Of a stretch of 62,000 nt of DNA, positions 12,401 to 26,800 are shown piece by piece. How positions within the stretch are numbered: position 1 is the stretch's first letter; the number at the start of each line of letters is the position of its first letter. Position numbers and translations under genes: made by a program. Origin of the DNA: Tubiluchus corallicola (Eukaryota; Priapulida; Priapulimorpha; Priapulimorphida; Tubiluchidae); assembly GCA_030141605.1 (NCBI GenBank), contig JAQGDQ010000089.1, forward strand, positions 1-62,000. Reading direction: 5' to 3'. The notes under the pieces were generated by a model that was given only the letters and a program-made list of their open reading frames with translations, was not told where the DNA came from and ran no database searches.

Positions 12401-15400
12401 TTGAATTACATACCTGGTGCGCAAGGTTTAGTGCTGAGATTCTAGTTGTCAAAATGCATCCTTCTACAATGAAAACTATTTATATTTACATGTAACATAT
12501 ACAAATTTAACTTGGTATAGCTGTTATAGGTAAAACATGTCATATTGCATTTTTATAGAAGTGTAAGAGAAGATTTCAAATAGCTCTATTGCTTTTTCTT
12601 ATAGGATCTTTATTTTATAAATATTTAGAAAGGTGCATGTAAAAAAGTAGTGAGTGGTAAATGTTTGAAAATAGCCCTCAGCTATGCTGTTATCTCTTTT
12701 TGACGAATGTAACTGAAAGCACGATGCTAAAAATCTCTCTGCTTGCTTGGATTTGCGATTGAGGAAGCTTGAGATAAAGATCCCTAATTTCAACGAACAG
12801 GTCCAGTAAAGACCAGGTGATGAAAATGTAAATGTCATGTGAACTCATTTAGATATAACAGAGAAGAACTAATGGAGCCCATTTTATGACCTAGGTTTGT
12901 GCCGTCTCTTTTTAACAGCTTAGTGACAAAAAATGCAATTGGTGGATGGCTGAGGGTAATAGTTATAAAGCAAAATAAGTATTGTACCTGCATTGTTTAT
13001 CCATTGTTTTTCAATTGTTTACAGGACTGTGCACCAGGCTGGAGACGAGTGAACGACACACTTTATGACGGGATTTGTGAACAATGTCATTGTTTTGGAC
13101 ACGCAGAATACTGTGACAATGCCGACGGTGCATGTTACGTAAGTTTAAAGTATATATATATATAAGAATTCTATGAATAATTGTTTCTGAGATGTATGTA
13201 TATGCGACTAAGGAATTTTGTTTATTATTACAATAAATGCCCTAAATTAAACTTTTCTTCTATGTAAGATCTGATAATTTTAGCTCTGCAGTGAAGGCAT
13301 TGGAACAAACTTCTGTGAACTTTTCAGGGTTGTCTTCATCATACTCGAGGTAAAAACTGTGAAGAGTGCGAGATTGGTTACTACGGCGACGCTACTCAAG
13401 GCACGGAATTCGATTGTCGACAGTGCGCCTGTCCACTTACGGAACCCAGCAACAACTTCAGTCCAACTTGCATCGCTCATCCGATGGATCCAGACCACTA
13501 CATCTGTGATGACTGTCCCATGGGTTATGCTGGAAACCATTGTGAGATGTAAGAATATTACTTTTGCATGTTCTGTGACTTATACATTAATCAAGAGCAA
13601 AATATATGTGTTATATACTGACTAAAAGGCTGTGTTTTAGTAGATAAACTAAATCTTTTCATTTTTTGCTTTGTTTTTTTGCGCAAATTGTAACCAACGT
13701 GTTGCAAACTGAAGGTTTCAAATCTATTGACATATGATGTGCATATTGACATAGTCACAGTGTGGTTCATGAAAAAGTGTGTGTGCCTATAAAAATAGTT
13801 TGCGAGTACTAAAATGGCAGACAGAAGCCGCGAAGAAGTCTTATTCACTCCAGTCCTTGAGAAAATATGGCTATAAAAACACTAAGAAATTGTCCCAAAA
13901 GATGATGTTGAATTACAAGAAATGGATTATAATAAATTTCAAAATTGCCCATCACTACATGCTACCTTATTCTAGAAAAGAAAAGCTTGTACTTTCTTGG
14001 ATAAAAGACCCTTTTTGTGTAAATAGCACTAAACTAGATTAATTGTCTAGAACTAGAACAAATTAGACTAGAATGTCTCTACTGCTTGTGTACCATTGCT
14101 TACTCTAAGAAGTTTTCTTTGCTTTATATGGGTTATTAGTAACTTTGTGTTTTGACTGTTTTCTAATTCGCTTTTTCCAGGTGTGCAGATGCTTATTTCG
14201 GTGATCCGCAAATTCCTGGTAACTATTGTCGACCATGTCAGTGTAACGGTAACGTAGATCCACACGCTATTGGCAACTGCGACCGTCGGTCCGGAGAATG
14301 TCTGAAATGTATAGCTGACACGGAGGGTTGGATGTGCGACCGGTGCAAGGATGGGTACTTTGGAACAGCAATCAACCACGATTGCTCGCGTATGTACAAG
14401 ACAATTTTACTTATGTAAATGTCAATAATTGCATGTCTGGATAGTGCAGACTAAAATCTAGGTCGCTAGGATAAACTTTTACTAAAGTTATATTGGTTAG
14501 CGCACAATGCATGTATGTAGCCGGAAAACGACAGATCAGTACATTTGTGCTTGTGTGTACTGCAACGAGAAACAAATCAGCAACTGATAAATAACTCTGT
14601 ATTTTTATTTATTTTATCTTACTCATGATTCTTTGCCATATTTGGCTACTATTATTTCTAACATTGGCTAATTACTACTTCTGTTTACTCTTGCTATTTC
14701 TATTATTTTGCATTGGTGGAAATGCAAAGTGCTTTAAAAATGGTGATAATCATAAACATTTATTTGATTAAAGGCAAGCATTTACAATCAGATGCCTCCT
14801 TTTTCCTAGATGAAATAAAAGCAAAACATCTTTCACAATCCTGAGCTTAAGAATGTACGGTAATGTGTTAACATGGTTTAGCAGTAAGACCTATTAAATC
14901 TGCATTCTTTGTGTGAACATAGCTCTTTTGCCTTTTTGTAGCATGTGAATGCAATGTTTATGGGTCGATCAGGACCGAATGTGATCGGAGAACTGGACAG
15001 TGTAAATGCAAGAAGAACATCGATGGCAGACGCTGCGACCGTTGCGCAGTAAGTACAAGAATTATTTAGCCAAATAGCATTGTAATTTTAGTTTTAAAGA
15101 AATATGCAAAGAAACAATGGTGCAAACTGCAAAGGTTGAAAAGGTAAAATCTGTAATACTTATGTCACTGCTGTTGAACCAGGTGTTTTCAAAAGCCTCA
15201 TTGCATAGTTGCTTAGACATCCCGGCTCACCATATCAGCTACAATGTTTAAATGTTTGCAATAACTGCATATATTATTTTTGTCATTGATGAATCACTTT
15301 ATTGCAAGAATTGTTGATAAATCACTTTTTTGCAGGCATTATATGGCAATCTAAGAGTTGGCTGTGAGCCATGTAATTGCAGTTCTGTGGGATCCGTATA

Positions 15401-15532
15401 CCAGCAGTGCGACTTTGAATCTGGCCAGTGCCAGTGCAAGCCTGGTGTGTTTGGCCGCTATTGCACCGCTTGTAATGAAGGCTATTATGGTTTTGGAGAT
15501 GAAGGGTGTTACTGTAAGTATTTAGGAAACCT

Positions 15533-15601
<69 letters not shown>

Positions 15602-18600
15602 CTCTTTCTGCCTGTCTGTTACTCCCTCTTCTCTTTCTCTCGCTTTCACACGTGCTCATTCTCTCTCACTTGCTCTTTCCCTCGCTTTTGTCCTCTCTGT
15701 CCTATTATACTCTCACTAACATATAAATGTTCTGTAACTCAAGTGAAAAGAACAAGTAGAGCAAATACTGTGAGTTGCTCAGCTGAAACTATGACAACTG
15801 ATTTGCTTTATCTTTAGTTTGTGATTGTGATGCATCCGGTGCAACCAGCCAGAAATGTAACCAGAACAGCGGCCAGTGCGACTGTCGTCCGAATGTCGTT
15901 GGTCGGCGATGTAACACATGTTTGGAGAATCACTGGAATATCACATCAAAGGACGGTTGTGTACCGTGCAACTGTAACACGGTATGTACATAACATGTCA
16001 TTTTATTGGGTGAATTAACTGTTAATGGTATTTAATTTATCTTTAACTATGTAAATAAGCATCAGTTTGAGAGATGAGCAATTCATTTAGCATATTCGCA
16101 TCCAGTGACAGAGGGTGAAAAAAGTCAAAGTATTTCCAATTTTGACTCCAAAAGCTCACGAGTTCAAGTTCAAGTCCAGGTTTGCTGAACTAATACCAGA
16201 AAATTTAAGTAGTAATAGTATTATAACTATACACTATGCAGTGCATAACAACAAAAAAGGTAGTTAATTATTATCATGAACTGAACGATTATTTCATAGA
16301 CTTATTTTAATCAGATACTTTTATTCAATCAAAATGTTTACACTAAATTCAATCTTGCTATGAAATCACTGTTTAATTTTACACACAAGATAGGTAAAGC
16401 AGTCTAAAGTGAAATTGTTTTTCTATGGCTTCTTAGTAAGACGCATTTCTCAAGTCTGAGTCTGAGTTCTAGCAAAAACTTGCTGGAGCGCACTCAAGTA
16501 CGAGTTATTTACTGAAATCTTTATTTTCTGGTTACAAATAAATTTAAATAAAGATAATGAGTAATAATAATTTATTAGCCTGACAGATGGCTCGTCGGGT
16601 TTACACAATTAAAAAATATAAAAAGATCACAGAGCTGAAAAAATGTTATGCCTTTAAACAAATTAAAATAAAATTAAGTCAGGCGACTAAAATTTACAGA
16701 AACAACTAAAATTACAGATACAATTTCTGAGACACCTTCCTTCATCTATTAACAAAAATTTGTATGTGCAACTTAAATTTTCCGCGATTATTATTGATGA
16801 AAAGTTCTGTCTAAACACCCACTTAGCAGTTTTGTTTTCGCATGTAAGTTATGTGTTTTAAATTTTTTGGTTACTGCAATTGGACAAATCTTTCTAAATG
16901 TAAAAGTTTTTTTGCACGACACTTTTGTGTTTTCCATTTGTAAGTGTAATAACTGAAGCTATAACCTTGTGCTTTGTTGTTGACAATTTTTGTGTGCTTT
17001 TTCAGATTGGCTCAACTAACACTACCTGTGACGTGCATAGTGGACAGTGTTATTGCAAACAAGGTGTATATGGATTACAGTGTGACAAGTGCCAGTATGG
17101 TTTCTATGGCTTTGGACCTGATGGTTGCAAGCGTAAGCTAATCACTGATTATGTTTGTTAGGAATGGACTGGATGCAGTTTACCTGGTTCCGGTTCTGGA
17201 TCTAGATAATTAAGATAAACATTATTTCTTCTCATTTGCCTTTTGGTCATGTCATTGTATTGCTTGTCCAATTTCAGAGTCATTAAGTAATTTCAAGTGG
17301 AAACACTGCAAATGTTGTTGTACTGTCTTTTTGAATACTTGATTCGTGCTTGGTTTAAATTAAAAAACCGCTAAACCATGATTTTACTGGAAGTAAAAGG
17401 CTCTAATTTTTTAGCAGACAAATAGCGTTATCTTTGTATGCTACTTGCTTCAAGGAACCACAGCATGAAGGTTGCTGGTATCACTTATGCTATAAGCATG
17501 GAGGCAAAAAATAGATTTTAATAGTTAATCATTCAAATTCTTTAAAAAATAAGACTATTCAGGTAATCAAAGTGCTATGTGCATTTTTTCTTACCCACCA
17601 CTCATAGTAGTTTTACACATAGAAAAATAAGAATACAAACAGTACAAAATTTGATGAATGTTTCTGGCAGATCCAGATCTGCTTCAGATCCATCAAAATT
17701 ACCGGATCTTGGGTTTCGGATCCGGATCCTGTGATGATTGGCTATACTGGACTAAAGCATGATTCTATGAAAAAGGCCTTTATCATAGTTCCATCAAAAG
17801 AAGTGTTTGAATAGAAACCTGCTCCCCTGGTTATGTAGTTTATGAACCGCATGTATCCCTAATACCAGAGTTAGAGTTGCCGTATTTTCGTTTGCACATA
17901 GTCATGATTCATTTGGTTCACTGGGTCACTGATCTATTAATTTTTAATTTATACCGTTATTATTATGTGGAAACTTCGAAAGAACAAATTTGATTCTATT
18001 ATTTTTCAAGGTGCCTCACTATGCATTCAGTTTGATCATATTTTGTTGCTAAAAAATCTTCCCTAACTATGCAAGACATCCTGCATCGTATTTACTGAAG
18101 TATTTGCTGAACTATCGTATCGTATTTATTCTTAGGTGTTTAAATTAGCTGAGTATCGTTTTTGCAGTGTTTGGAGCACGCTCTGTGAGAAATAAAATAA
18201 GATCATATATTGCATAGCAATATGTCTTGACTGTATTACAGTATTTGTCTGTTACCTTCCAGGATGTCCTCGATGTGAAAAACCCGGTCAGATCTGTGAC
18301 CCTGTCACTGGAGAATGCGTGTGTCCACCCAACACCGAGGGCGACCGCTGCGAGAAATGTGTCGATGGTACTTGGGGATATCACTACCTGGAAGGCTGCA
18401 AGGTTTGAATAATTCTGTTTTCAATTGTAATAGAAGTGAAAAGATTTCTTTCAACAAAATTTTATGCCATTGTTAGGGTGTGCTGTGCAGTGTTTGGTGA
18501 GTCAGGTTTGCACTCAGTAGATATTCCCTTAATGACAAACTGCATATTGACATGCTCAGTGTAATTGGACTGGCAGATTCAGTTTCTAAATAATTGTCAA

Positions 18601-21600
18601 TAATAGTTCTTTAACGTTATAAATTTTATCTGATATTTCATCACATTTTGATGCGTAATTTTGGCTGATAGAACTGCATTCATTCTATACATTCATGAAA
18701 ACATGAAATGCTTATAAATGTTTTTAATCATTACTATTTTATGTAACTTCATAAAATCGGTTTAAAATTGCGTTTAAAAAAGGACGATCTTGAATAGTCT
18801 AATAAATAGATAATAGTTCTTTAACGTTAAAAATTTTACTTGATATCTCATCACATTTTGATACATAATTGTGGCTGATTGCTGTGCGATTTTAAATTCA
18901 AACTGTATTCATTCTTTGTGAAAACACGAAATGCTTATAAGAGTTTTTAATCATTGCTAATTTATGTAATTTCATAAAATCGGCTTAAAATTGTTTTTAA
19001 AAAAGAACGATTCCGAATAATTAAATAAATGGATTATATGATTAAAGCTATTTTTAGATGCAGTTCAATGCGATATTTTTCGCATCTGTACTAATAACCT
19101 GTCATAAAAATTATAGCTCACATAATCTATACAAATTTATAAACAGAAGTAGCCACTGTTACTTGCTTTAAAAATGCTACACAAAAAATTCATTTGCTAT
19201 GCAAAATAGGAATTGATTACAAATTATTGCTAATCATTATTTTTAAAGTAAAAATTTTCCAAGCCTTTGATGAGGCGTTGGATTTACAGTAGTGTCTTAG
19301 TCATCTTTGATGTGCTAAATCCTCCCTCAACAAGATAATTAATCTGATGACAGCAGATCAAATGTCCATGTGGTCATCCATTTTTTATTGGCCAGATTTG
19401 GTACTGCCTAGTTTTTGGTTTCTAAGTATGCCACATGACCACTCAGCTATTTTGTCACCTCATTATCATTATAGTTTATGCTAGCATTGCAACATTTGCA
19501 AAAAATAAGTAGCTAAACTCTGTCTGAGGTAATATTATTTTGCTCTCTTTTGCTAATAATCTGTGTTTTTTCATTTTTTAGCCATGTGACTGCGATGACA
19601 GAGGATCCTTTGGCACTGACTGCAACGTCATCGAAGGTCAATGTCTCTGTCGTCAAGGATACACGGGCCGGAAGTGTGACCAGTGCACATTTGGTCACTT
19701 TGATTTCCCAATCTGTAAAAAGTGTCGATGCAGCATCGCTGGCACTAGTCCAGATCAGTGCAACGACGATGATGACTGTGCTTGTAATGAAAAGGGGGCG
19801 TGTCTGTGTAAGGTATGTGATGCAAAAAATGCTTTAAAATTTTGTTTAGTACTAATAATTTATTAAAGAGGTGAAGATTCAAAATTTTTAGTAACCACAT
19901 GCAGTTTAAACTTTTTAATAGCTGAAGCAGACTTGAGATTACTTGTTCTTGTTTTGCCCAATTTTAATTGTTATTATCATCATTAATGACTATACTATTA
20001 TTTATTTATTTGTCAAACAAAAGCAGTTTATTTTGCATCAAGTCAAAGTACAGTCAAACCTCTTTAGAACCGCCTACTTTGGAACTTCAAAAAAGTTTGG
20101 CTTTATAACGAGGTACATTAATACATACACATCTCTGCAAAATATAGGCATTTTGTTTTGCCAAAAATTTGTTCATTAAGCGTGGTTGGCATTATAAAAT
20201 GGGACGTTATAAGGCGGTGTAACCGTGTTTTGTTTCCTAGTCAAAGTGCATAAAACAGTGCATAGTTTACAAAAATGCAAACAGTACAAACAGCAAAAAA
20301 TTACACAGTTAGAGCAATAGACTCAACAATAATTATAATAAGAAATTATGCAATTAATAATATGCCTCCTGATATTTCTGTAAACACCAATGTGTCATAG
20401 CCTAGATCTGGAATGTTTTTGCACTATCGAAAACTTCACATAGCAAGGCTTGTATGAGAACAATTGGTAATTGTTGGCACCTTTTGACCATTGGTTTGTG
20501 TTTGGTGTTTAACATTGAAGAACTACACTAAAATTTTTGCATAATAGGAATTATAGGAACATAACACTATTGTTATGCTAATTTTGGTTGCTCCAATTTA
20601 TCATTTTTTCTAATTGCTTGATTAGTTTGTTTTGAAGTGATAGTAAATCTTTAACTGACATAAATTATAGGATAGTTTTTCACATCAAAATTAAATTTTC
20701 TAATCAAGTTTCTGACAGATGTTGTAGCTGCACTTGAAATGAACCAAAAAAGGTGCAGAAAAACTTTTCTCTGCGAGCAATTGAACCTGTGGCTATTTGG
20801 TCATAACATGCATGCTTTTCCAGTTGTAATGTATTTCTTTTACAGGAAAACGTGATGGGCAAAAAGTGCAAGAAATGCCGTAGTAATTCTTTCAGTTTAG
20901 CAGAGAGCAACCCCAGTGGTTGCACGTCTTGTTTCTGCTTTGAGAAGTCGGAGAAATGCAAACAAGCTGAGATGATTTGGTCAAATGTAACTGAACTTTA
21001 TTAGTTTCATAATAATTACTGTTAACATGCTGCAGATTCACAGCAGGTTATTAGTCAGGAGAAATCAAAATTAAAACAGTTAATAATCTTACTTAGCACA
21101 TAGTTCTTTCCATGTTAGGAGACGCACGAGGCCGTGACACTCTTTGTCCAAACCTTCCTCTAACTCCTCCATCCCACCCAACTTTTCTCCACTTCCACTG
21201 ACCTCCATCATTGTTTTCAGTCTCCCCTTGCCCTTCTTTCCTGTCCACTCCATCACAGTATTACAGTTATTTTCACTTTCCATCCTTAGGACTCAAAGTC
21301 AATTTCATCTCCTCCTTGTAATAGTCTTATAATCCTCATTCTAGTGATGAAACATGCAAATGATAGGAGTGACTTTTCAAGGTATAAAAATATATTGTAA
21401 TAATAAAACATTCAGATGGAAAAATGTATTTCACTAATAAAATATTGATCTTAGTATATATTTATAGCAATTGCACAGTGAAACTGCTGATAATTTATAT
21501 TAAAGCAGCATACTATGATGGTTCCTAAAGAATTCCCAATAAAGTTTGGAAATGATTTATGAAAATATCAATTATTTGGTAATGTAATGGTGTTCTTGCT

Positions 21601-22974
21601 TTGATAAGAAAAATTGTCGTTTACTATTGTTATATTGTCGTTTACTGTCGTTTGACATTATTATATATATATATATCACGCTCTATTTATATATACTGTA
21701 ATAGTGCCGTTAGTTCCACAACAATTAATAATCTGACAATAATTTTGCTTTAGATCACCTCTCCGGAACGTATTGTACAATTTAAAGAAGACGGGAGAGA
21801 CCCATTAGTTACAACAGCAGGATATAGCACTGTTCCCGTTGGTACTAAGTCATCGAGCTACCAGATGCCTCGAGGGCCTTTTCCTGTTTATTGGAGTCTT
21901 CCACAATCTTTCATTGGAGATAAGGTGCGTATTGCTCCCGAAAATTTTCATCAGTAGTAAGTAAAACCATGTCTTTGTGTAGATATGAAACATGTGTTCA
22001 AATAGCAAAAATTCAAGACAACGAATGTTGAACTGCAATTATCAAAAAAGTGCTGCCCTATTTCAACTTTTCTTTATTCTGTATTTGTCTAGGTGCTGTC
22101 ATATAACGGTGAGCTGTCTTTTGTCCTCAGCAACAAACCGCACATACGACGATTTGATCTGGAAACATTTGCCAATCATCCGTTAGTTCAGATTACTGGA
22201 AATTCACGTATCGTCCTGCAGTATTATCCAACAATGGAAGAACTTGAATACCTTAGAGAGGGAGCATTTAGCATACCTCTTAGAGAGGTCAGTAACTAGT
22301 ATAGAAGTGTGACGCATCACTCTTCAACTTAGCATGCATTGCAAAGGCTGCGAGAGCTTTAAATGCTAAGTTTTTTCGCTTATGCTCCGTTTTTCAAAAT
22401 TCATGTTACGCTCTTTTTATTCTATGATGTTTATGCTTGTAAATCTATGAAAAGCAGCAAGAGGTGCAAAAAAATCATTCAGTATGTGATTAAAAGTTTA
22501 GCTTGCCAAATTCTTGCGCAACAAGGTTAATTGCAGTTGATGAGCAGGTGACAGATTCAAGACCATGATAAATGTACCTGCTTGCAAACATTACGGTACT
22601 TAACTTGATTGTTTCTGTGTATATTTTAGTACACAAAAGCAAAGTAAAGATGACATAAAATTAGCAAAGGTTCTTTAATCACATACAAGTGTCTTATTTG
22701 AAGCAAAAATATTTAGTCATTTATGCGGAGTTATGTGAATCAACTACCGAAAGGTTTTATATACATTTGAATATGAGCAGTCGTACCAGACATTTTTAAG
22801 TCAATTAGACGACAGATTCTATTAACCGTGAGTATAATAAATGGCGCCCACTGTATTTAAACATACCTTCAATAGAAATTCCTAAGTTTCTTGATAGTTT
22901 ACTTTTTTTATTCTCTCTCTCTCCCTCCCTCCCTCCATCAATCCCTGCCTCCTTCCCTCCCTACCTCCCTCCTC

Positions 22975-23025
<51 letters not shown>

Positions 23026-23798
23026 ATCAGTCTAAAATTTTGATGAATTGCTTATCTTAAGCACTACTTTCCTGTTCAGGATAAGTGGAAGGGCAAAACT
23101 GATCCGGATATTCCGCTAACACGGAAAACTCTCATGGTTGCTCTGCAGAAAGTGGAGTCAGTTCTCATCCGTGCAACTTTTGTGGACAACATTGAACTTG
23201 CACGGTAAGCCAGTACTGAGTTCTAACATGTTTGCTTTGTCCCTTAACTGTCATTAATGTGATCCTTTCTTTAATGTATCTTTAGTTTCATAAAATTTAA
23301 ATTGTCGATTAGCTTCATAATTACATTCTTATTCTTTGTAATCTGTAGCGACTGGTGCACGATGCACTGCACGATGGCCACCCCTATTTTCACTCGATAT
23401 TATCGAAAACATTCATTATAATGAGTCTTTTTTCCTTAATTCTTTCTTTATACTTGTACATTATATAATCCTTAAGCTTAATGCCAGTAGCTATCCCCCA
23501 GTTCATGAAAAAATCCTTGTATGGAACTGTAAATTTCACAGTTCCAGCAATGTTTTATTTGTCTGTTGTGTGCATGCAGGCACTGTGAGAACAGTGCTGA
23601 CCCAGTTGTGTAAGTGTTTGTTTCGTTTTACACAATAGTTAAACAATGGCTAAAAATTTTCTGGATCAGCACCTATATATATATGTATATATACATCATT
23701 TTAGCTATGAACCACCAGTGTGTATAATGTTTGTGGCTATGATTTAATATCTAAATTCTAATACTATTTGTGACTAGTGCATTATGTAATAGTTGTTC

Positions 23799-23869
<71 letters not shown>

Positions 23870-26800
23870 ACTCACTCACTCCGTCACTCAACCAACCCAC
23901 TCACTCATATATAAGTGCAACTAGTAAATGTTGTTTCTTTGTGTTATTCATACTTTTTTGTGTTCACACTTCTTCACGTTAGGTATCGCCGGACTGGCTT
24001 TCAGATCAGGTAAAGTTTAGTTTTAGATGTATGGTAATGCATGCTTGCTGTTGTTTTTCTGGAATGTTTTTGCTATTCGGTATAACTGTTTGCAATGTTT
24101 TCATTATTAAGAATAAGTCATTGACAAGTTTTCCTTACAAAGTGCTAATGTTTGCATTAGGAAAATTATAAATACGATATAATTCAACTATAAACTTTTA
24201 CATGTATTAGTTATAAGTACTTGCTGAAGTTCAAATCAACCTATGTTAAACTGACTTTTTATTTGCCACCTTTAATTTTTTTCACATTTTTTTTATTTGC
24301 TTGTTTAACATTGCCCACCATTTTAGGTATTTTTTACAAATTTGTTTTTTTTTAATAATTATTATGGCTGCTGGTTGGCAGGAAAAAAAATCTTTTTACG
24401 ATTTTTTACATTGTGCATTGGCTTTTGAACGTTAACATTTCAGTTCTTATTATCCAATGATTGAACTAACAGTTCGAATTCTGCTGCCAGAATCATTGAA
24501 TTCCTACACTTAAAAACTCATCCAGTGCTTCTACATTAACGTTCTGAAGCCGTTTCGTCAAAAGATATGTTCATTGGTGATAGAAGATAGCGTACAGTAG
24601 AACTGTGATTAGTAGTAAACTTATTCTTTTCTGTGCCTTATCACGAGATTTTCAAGATTTTTCTAAAATAGCCATAGTCAAATTACACAAATAATATTGT
24701 TGTAAATTAGTTTCACACGTAATGTGCTTCATAATTTTATTTTAAAGAAATGGAAATGTTCTTTAGCATGTTGAGTTTACTTTATTGTTGTAATTTGAAT
24801 TCAGCTTTTTATAAGAAAGGAATTTGCAAAAAAAATCATCTGTAGCAAATATAGATAATTTATACTGCCGCTGTACAGAAATTTTCAAGTGTGGCAATTG
24901 CGCCATCATTCACTTGAAAATTATGACGTAACTGATCGGACTTTGTGGCTTTTTGTAAGCTCATTGTGGCTTTCTGTAACTGTACTCCTATTGGAATTTT
25001 TGTAAACTTCTGTAGCTTACCTGTTATCCATGCAGAAATGGCAGGTGTAATAGACAAAATTAACAGACAGAGAATTGCTTGACAGAGAAGAAATTTGACT
25101 CTTTTGTTTAGAGAAGTTCGAACTTAGGCCTCTGTCAGAAACATGTTTAAAGTACACCAGCGTGATTGACTACATTTATCGTGCGATGAGATAAACAGAT
25201 AAACTGTACTCCTCCAACAATGGAAAATAAGCCTTTTGCTATGTGCACGTGCACTTGCTGTAGCTCAAAGTTCAACTACAACCTTCATATGATACGTGGG
25301 TGAGTGAAAGTCGCCTGCTGCATCAGTTCAGTAACTTCAGTTGTTTTACGTGGAGTTTACTTAATTACACATTAGTCTGTGTGCAGAGTGACTTAGTAGC
25401 CAGACCTTGCTTGGGAACAAGAAAAAATGAACTAGGTAAGGTTCTAGCTAGCTGTTAAAACTGTTACTATTACAATGGCATGGGCTACAAGGCATTGCCA
25501 AGTGCACACAAATGCGTTGTCTGGTTCACTTAACCTTTGAGCTTTTCATAATCATTATCAGTGGCTGGAGCTGTGAAAAGGCTTTCTGGACTGATCAGAT
25601 TTTGTTACATTTTTGTCTTTAGTTTACAACGACTGTCACTTGATGTCGCTGTACCAATGAATGAGAGTAGCGGGAACATAGCTTTAGGTGTGGAACAGTG
25701 CCAATGCCCTCCTGAATACACGGGATCTTCATGTCAAGACCCGGCACCTGGTTTCTACAGGTATTTGTGAATTTAGTGCTGGTTGTAGTTACAAGGTTAA
25801 AAACCAACAGTAAAAAGAAATTGGGGAAACAATGAACTAGAAACTGTGTGTTGTCTTGTTTTTGAAGAAACAAAAAAGAAAGAAAAATTTGGAATGCAAA
25901 TCAACCAAATACCATTTTTGGATCTTATAATTTGTAATACAGAAACTGTTAAGCACAAAATTATAAACCGTAGAAAGATTGCAAGCGAACAATAGTAAAT
26001 AATATCAGGAATATCACACCATTAGTAATTCACACTTTATACAGCCTTGTGTTACAAAACAACATTTGTAAATGTATTTTTAGGGACAAAAAGGACGACT
26101 ACCTGGATAGTAATGACACCATAGATTTGGTGGGCGTTGCTCGCCCCTGCATGTGCAGTAACCATGGCGACATGTGCGAGAAAGAAACCGGAGCTTGTTT
26201 TGTGAGTTATTTTGTTTTTGAATCAGTGGGCTATGCATGGTCTATTCAAAGTGGGCTATGCATGGTTTTAAGTGCAGTCTATGAAAACTAAAGGCATTGA
26301 AATTTACTTCTTACATTTTGTTCTCATGTAGCAGTCACTTACCTAGAACTTATACATGCACAAAAAAGCAGGAAGTTTTGTAGTTTTGGTTTTTGGCATT
26401 ATCTTTATCTAGGACTGCAAGCATAACACTGCCGGCGACCGTTGCGACGAGTGTGCTCCTGGTTACTATGGCAACGCTACTGTAGGCACACCCTACGACT
26501 GCCAGCCGTGTGAATGCCCATTGCCAAATAACAAGTAAGTAAGCAATTTTCTTTGTTTATTAGCTTGATGTGACAGTGCTTATGGCACTATTTTTGACTT
26601 TTGAAAGTTTGGTTTTGGTATAGTAATTGTAGAAATACTACAGTATGGCAAATAGCAAAGTTCTCTTATTTTTGGTTGTACTCTTCTTTTATTACCAAGT
26701 AATGTTTTCAAGAAAAGTAAGCAGAGAACTTTTTCACAAATTTTTGTATGACACATTTGCTGTAGAAGCATTTCTGGTTCATTCAGTTTAATGGAGTTTT

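Noticed and set aside
13280-13540. 86-codon minus-strand frame across exon 12
   Set aside because: Antisense shadow of the LE-coding exon.
13779-14042. 87-codon plus-strand frame in intron 12, overlapping an ATG-GCA-GAC start in another frame
   Set aside because: Two competing frames, early stop in the better-looking one, no family recognised.
21089-21283. 64-codon minus-strand frame, Glu/Gly/Lys-rich ([17 protein letters not shown])
   Set aside because: Could be a tail of an RTE-like retroelement, but no diagnostic motif was clear enough to annotate.
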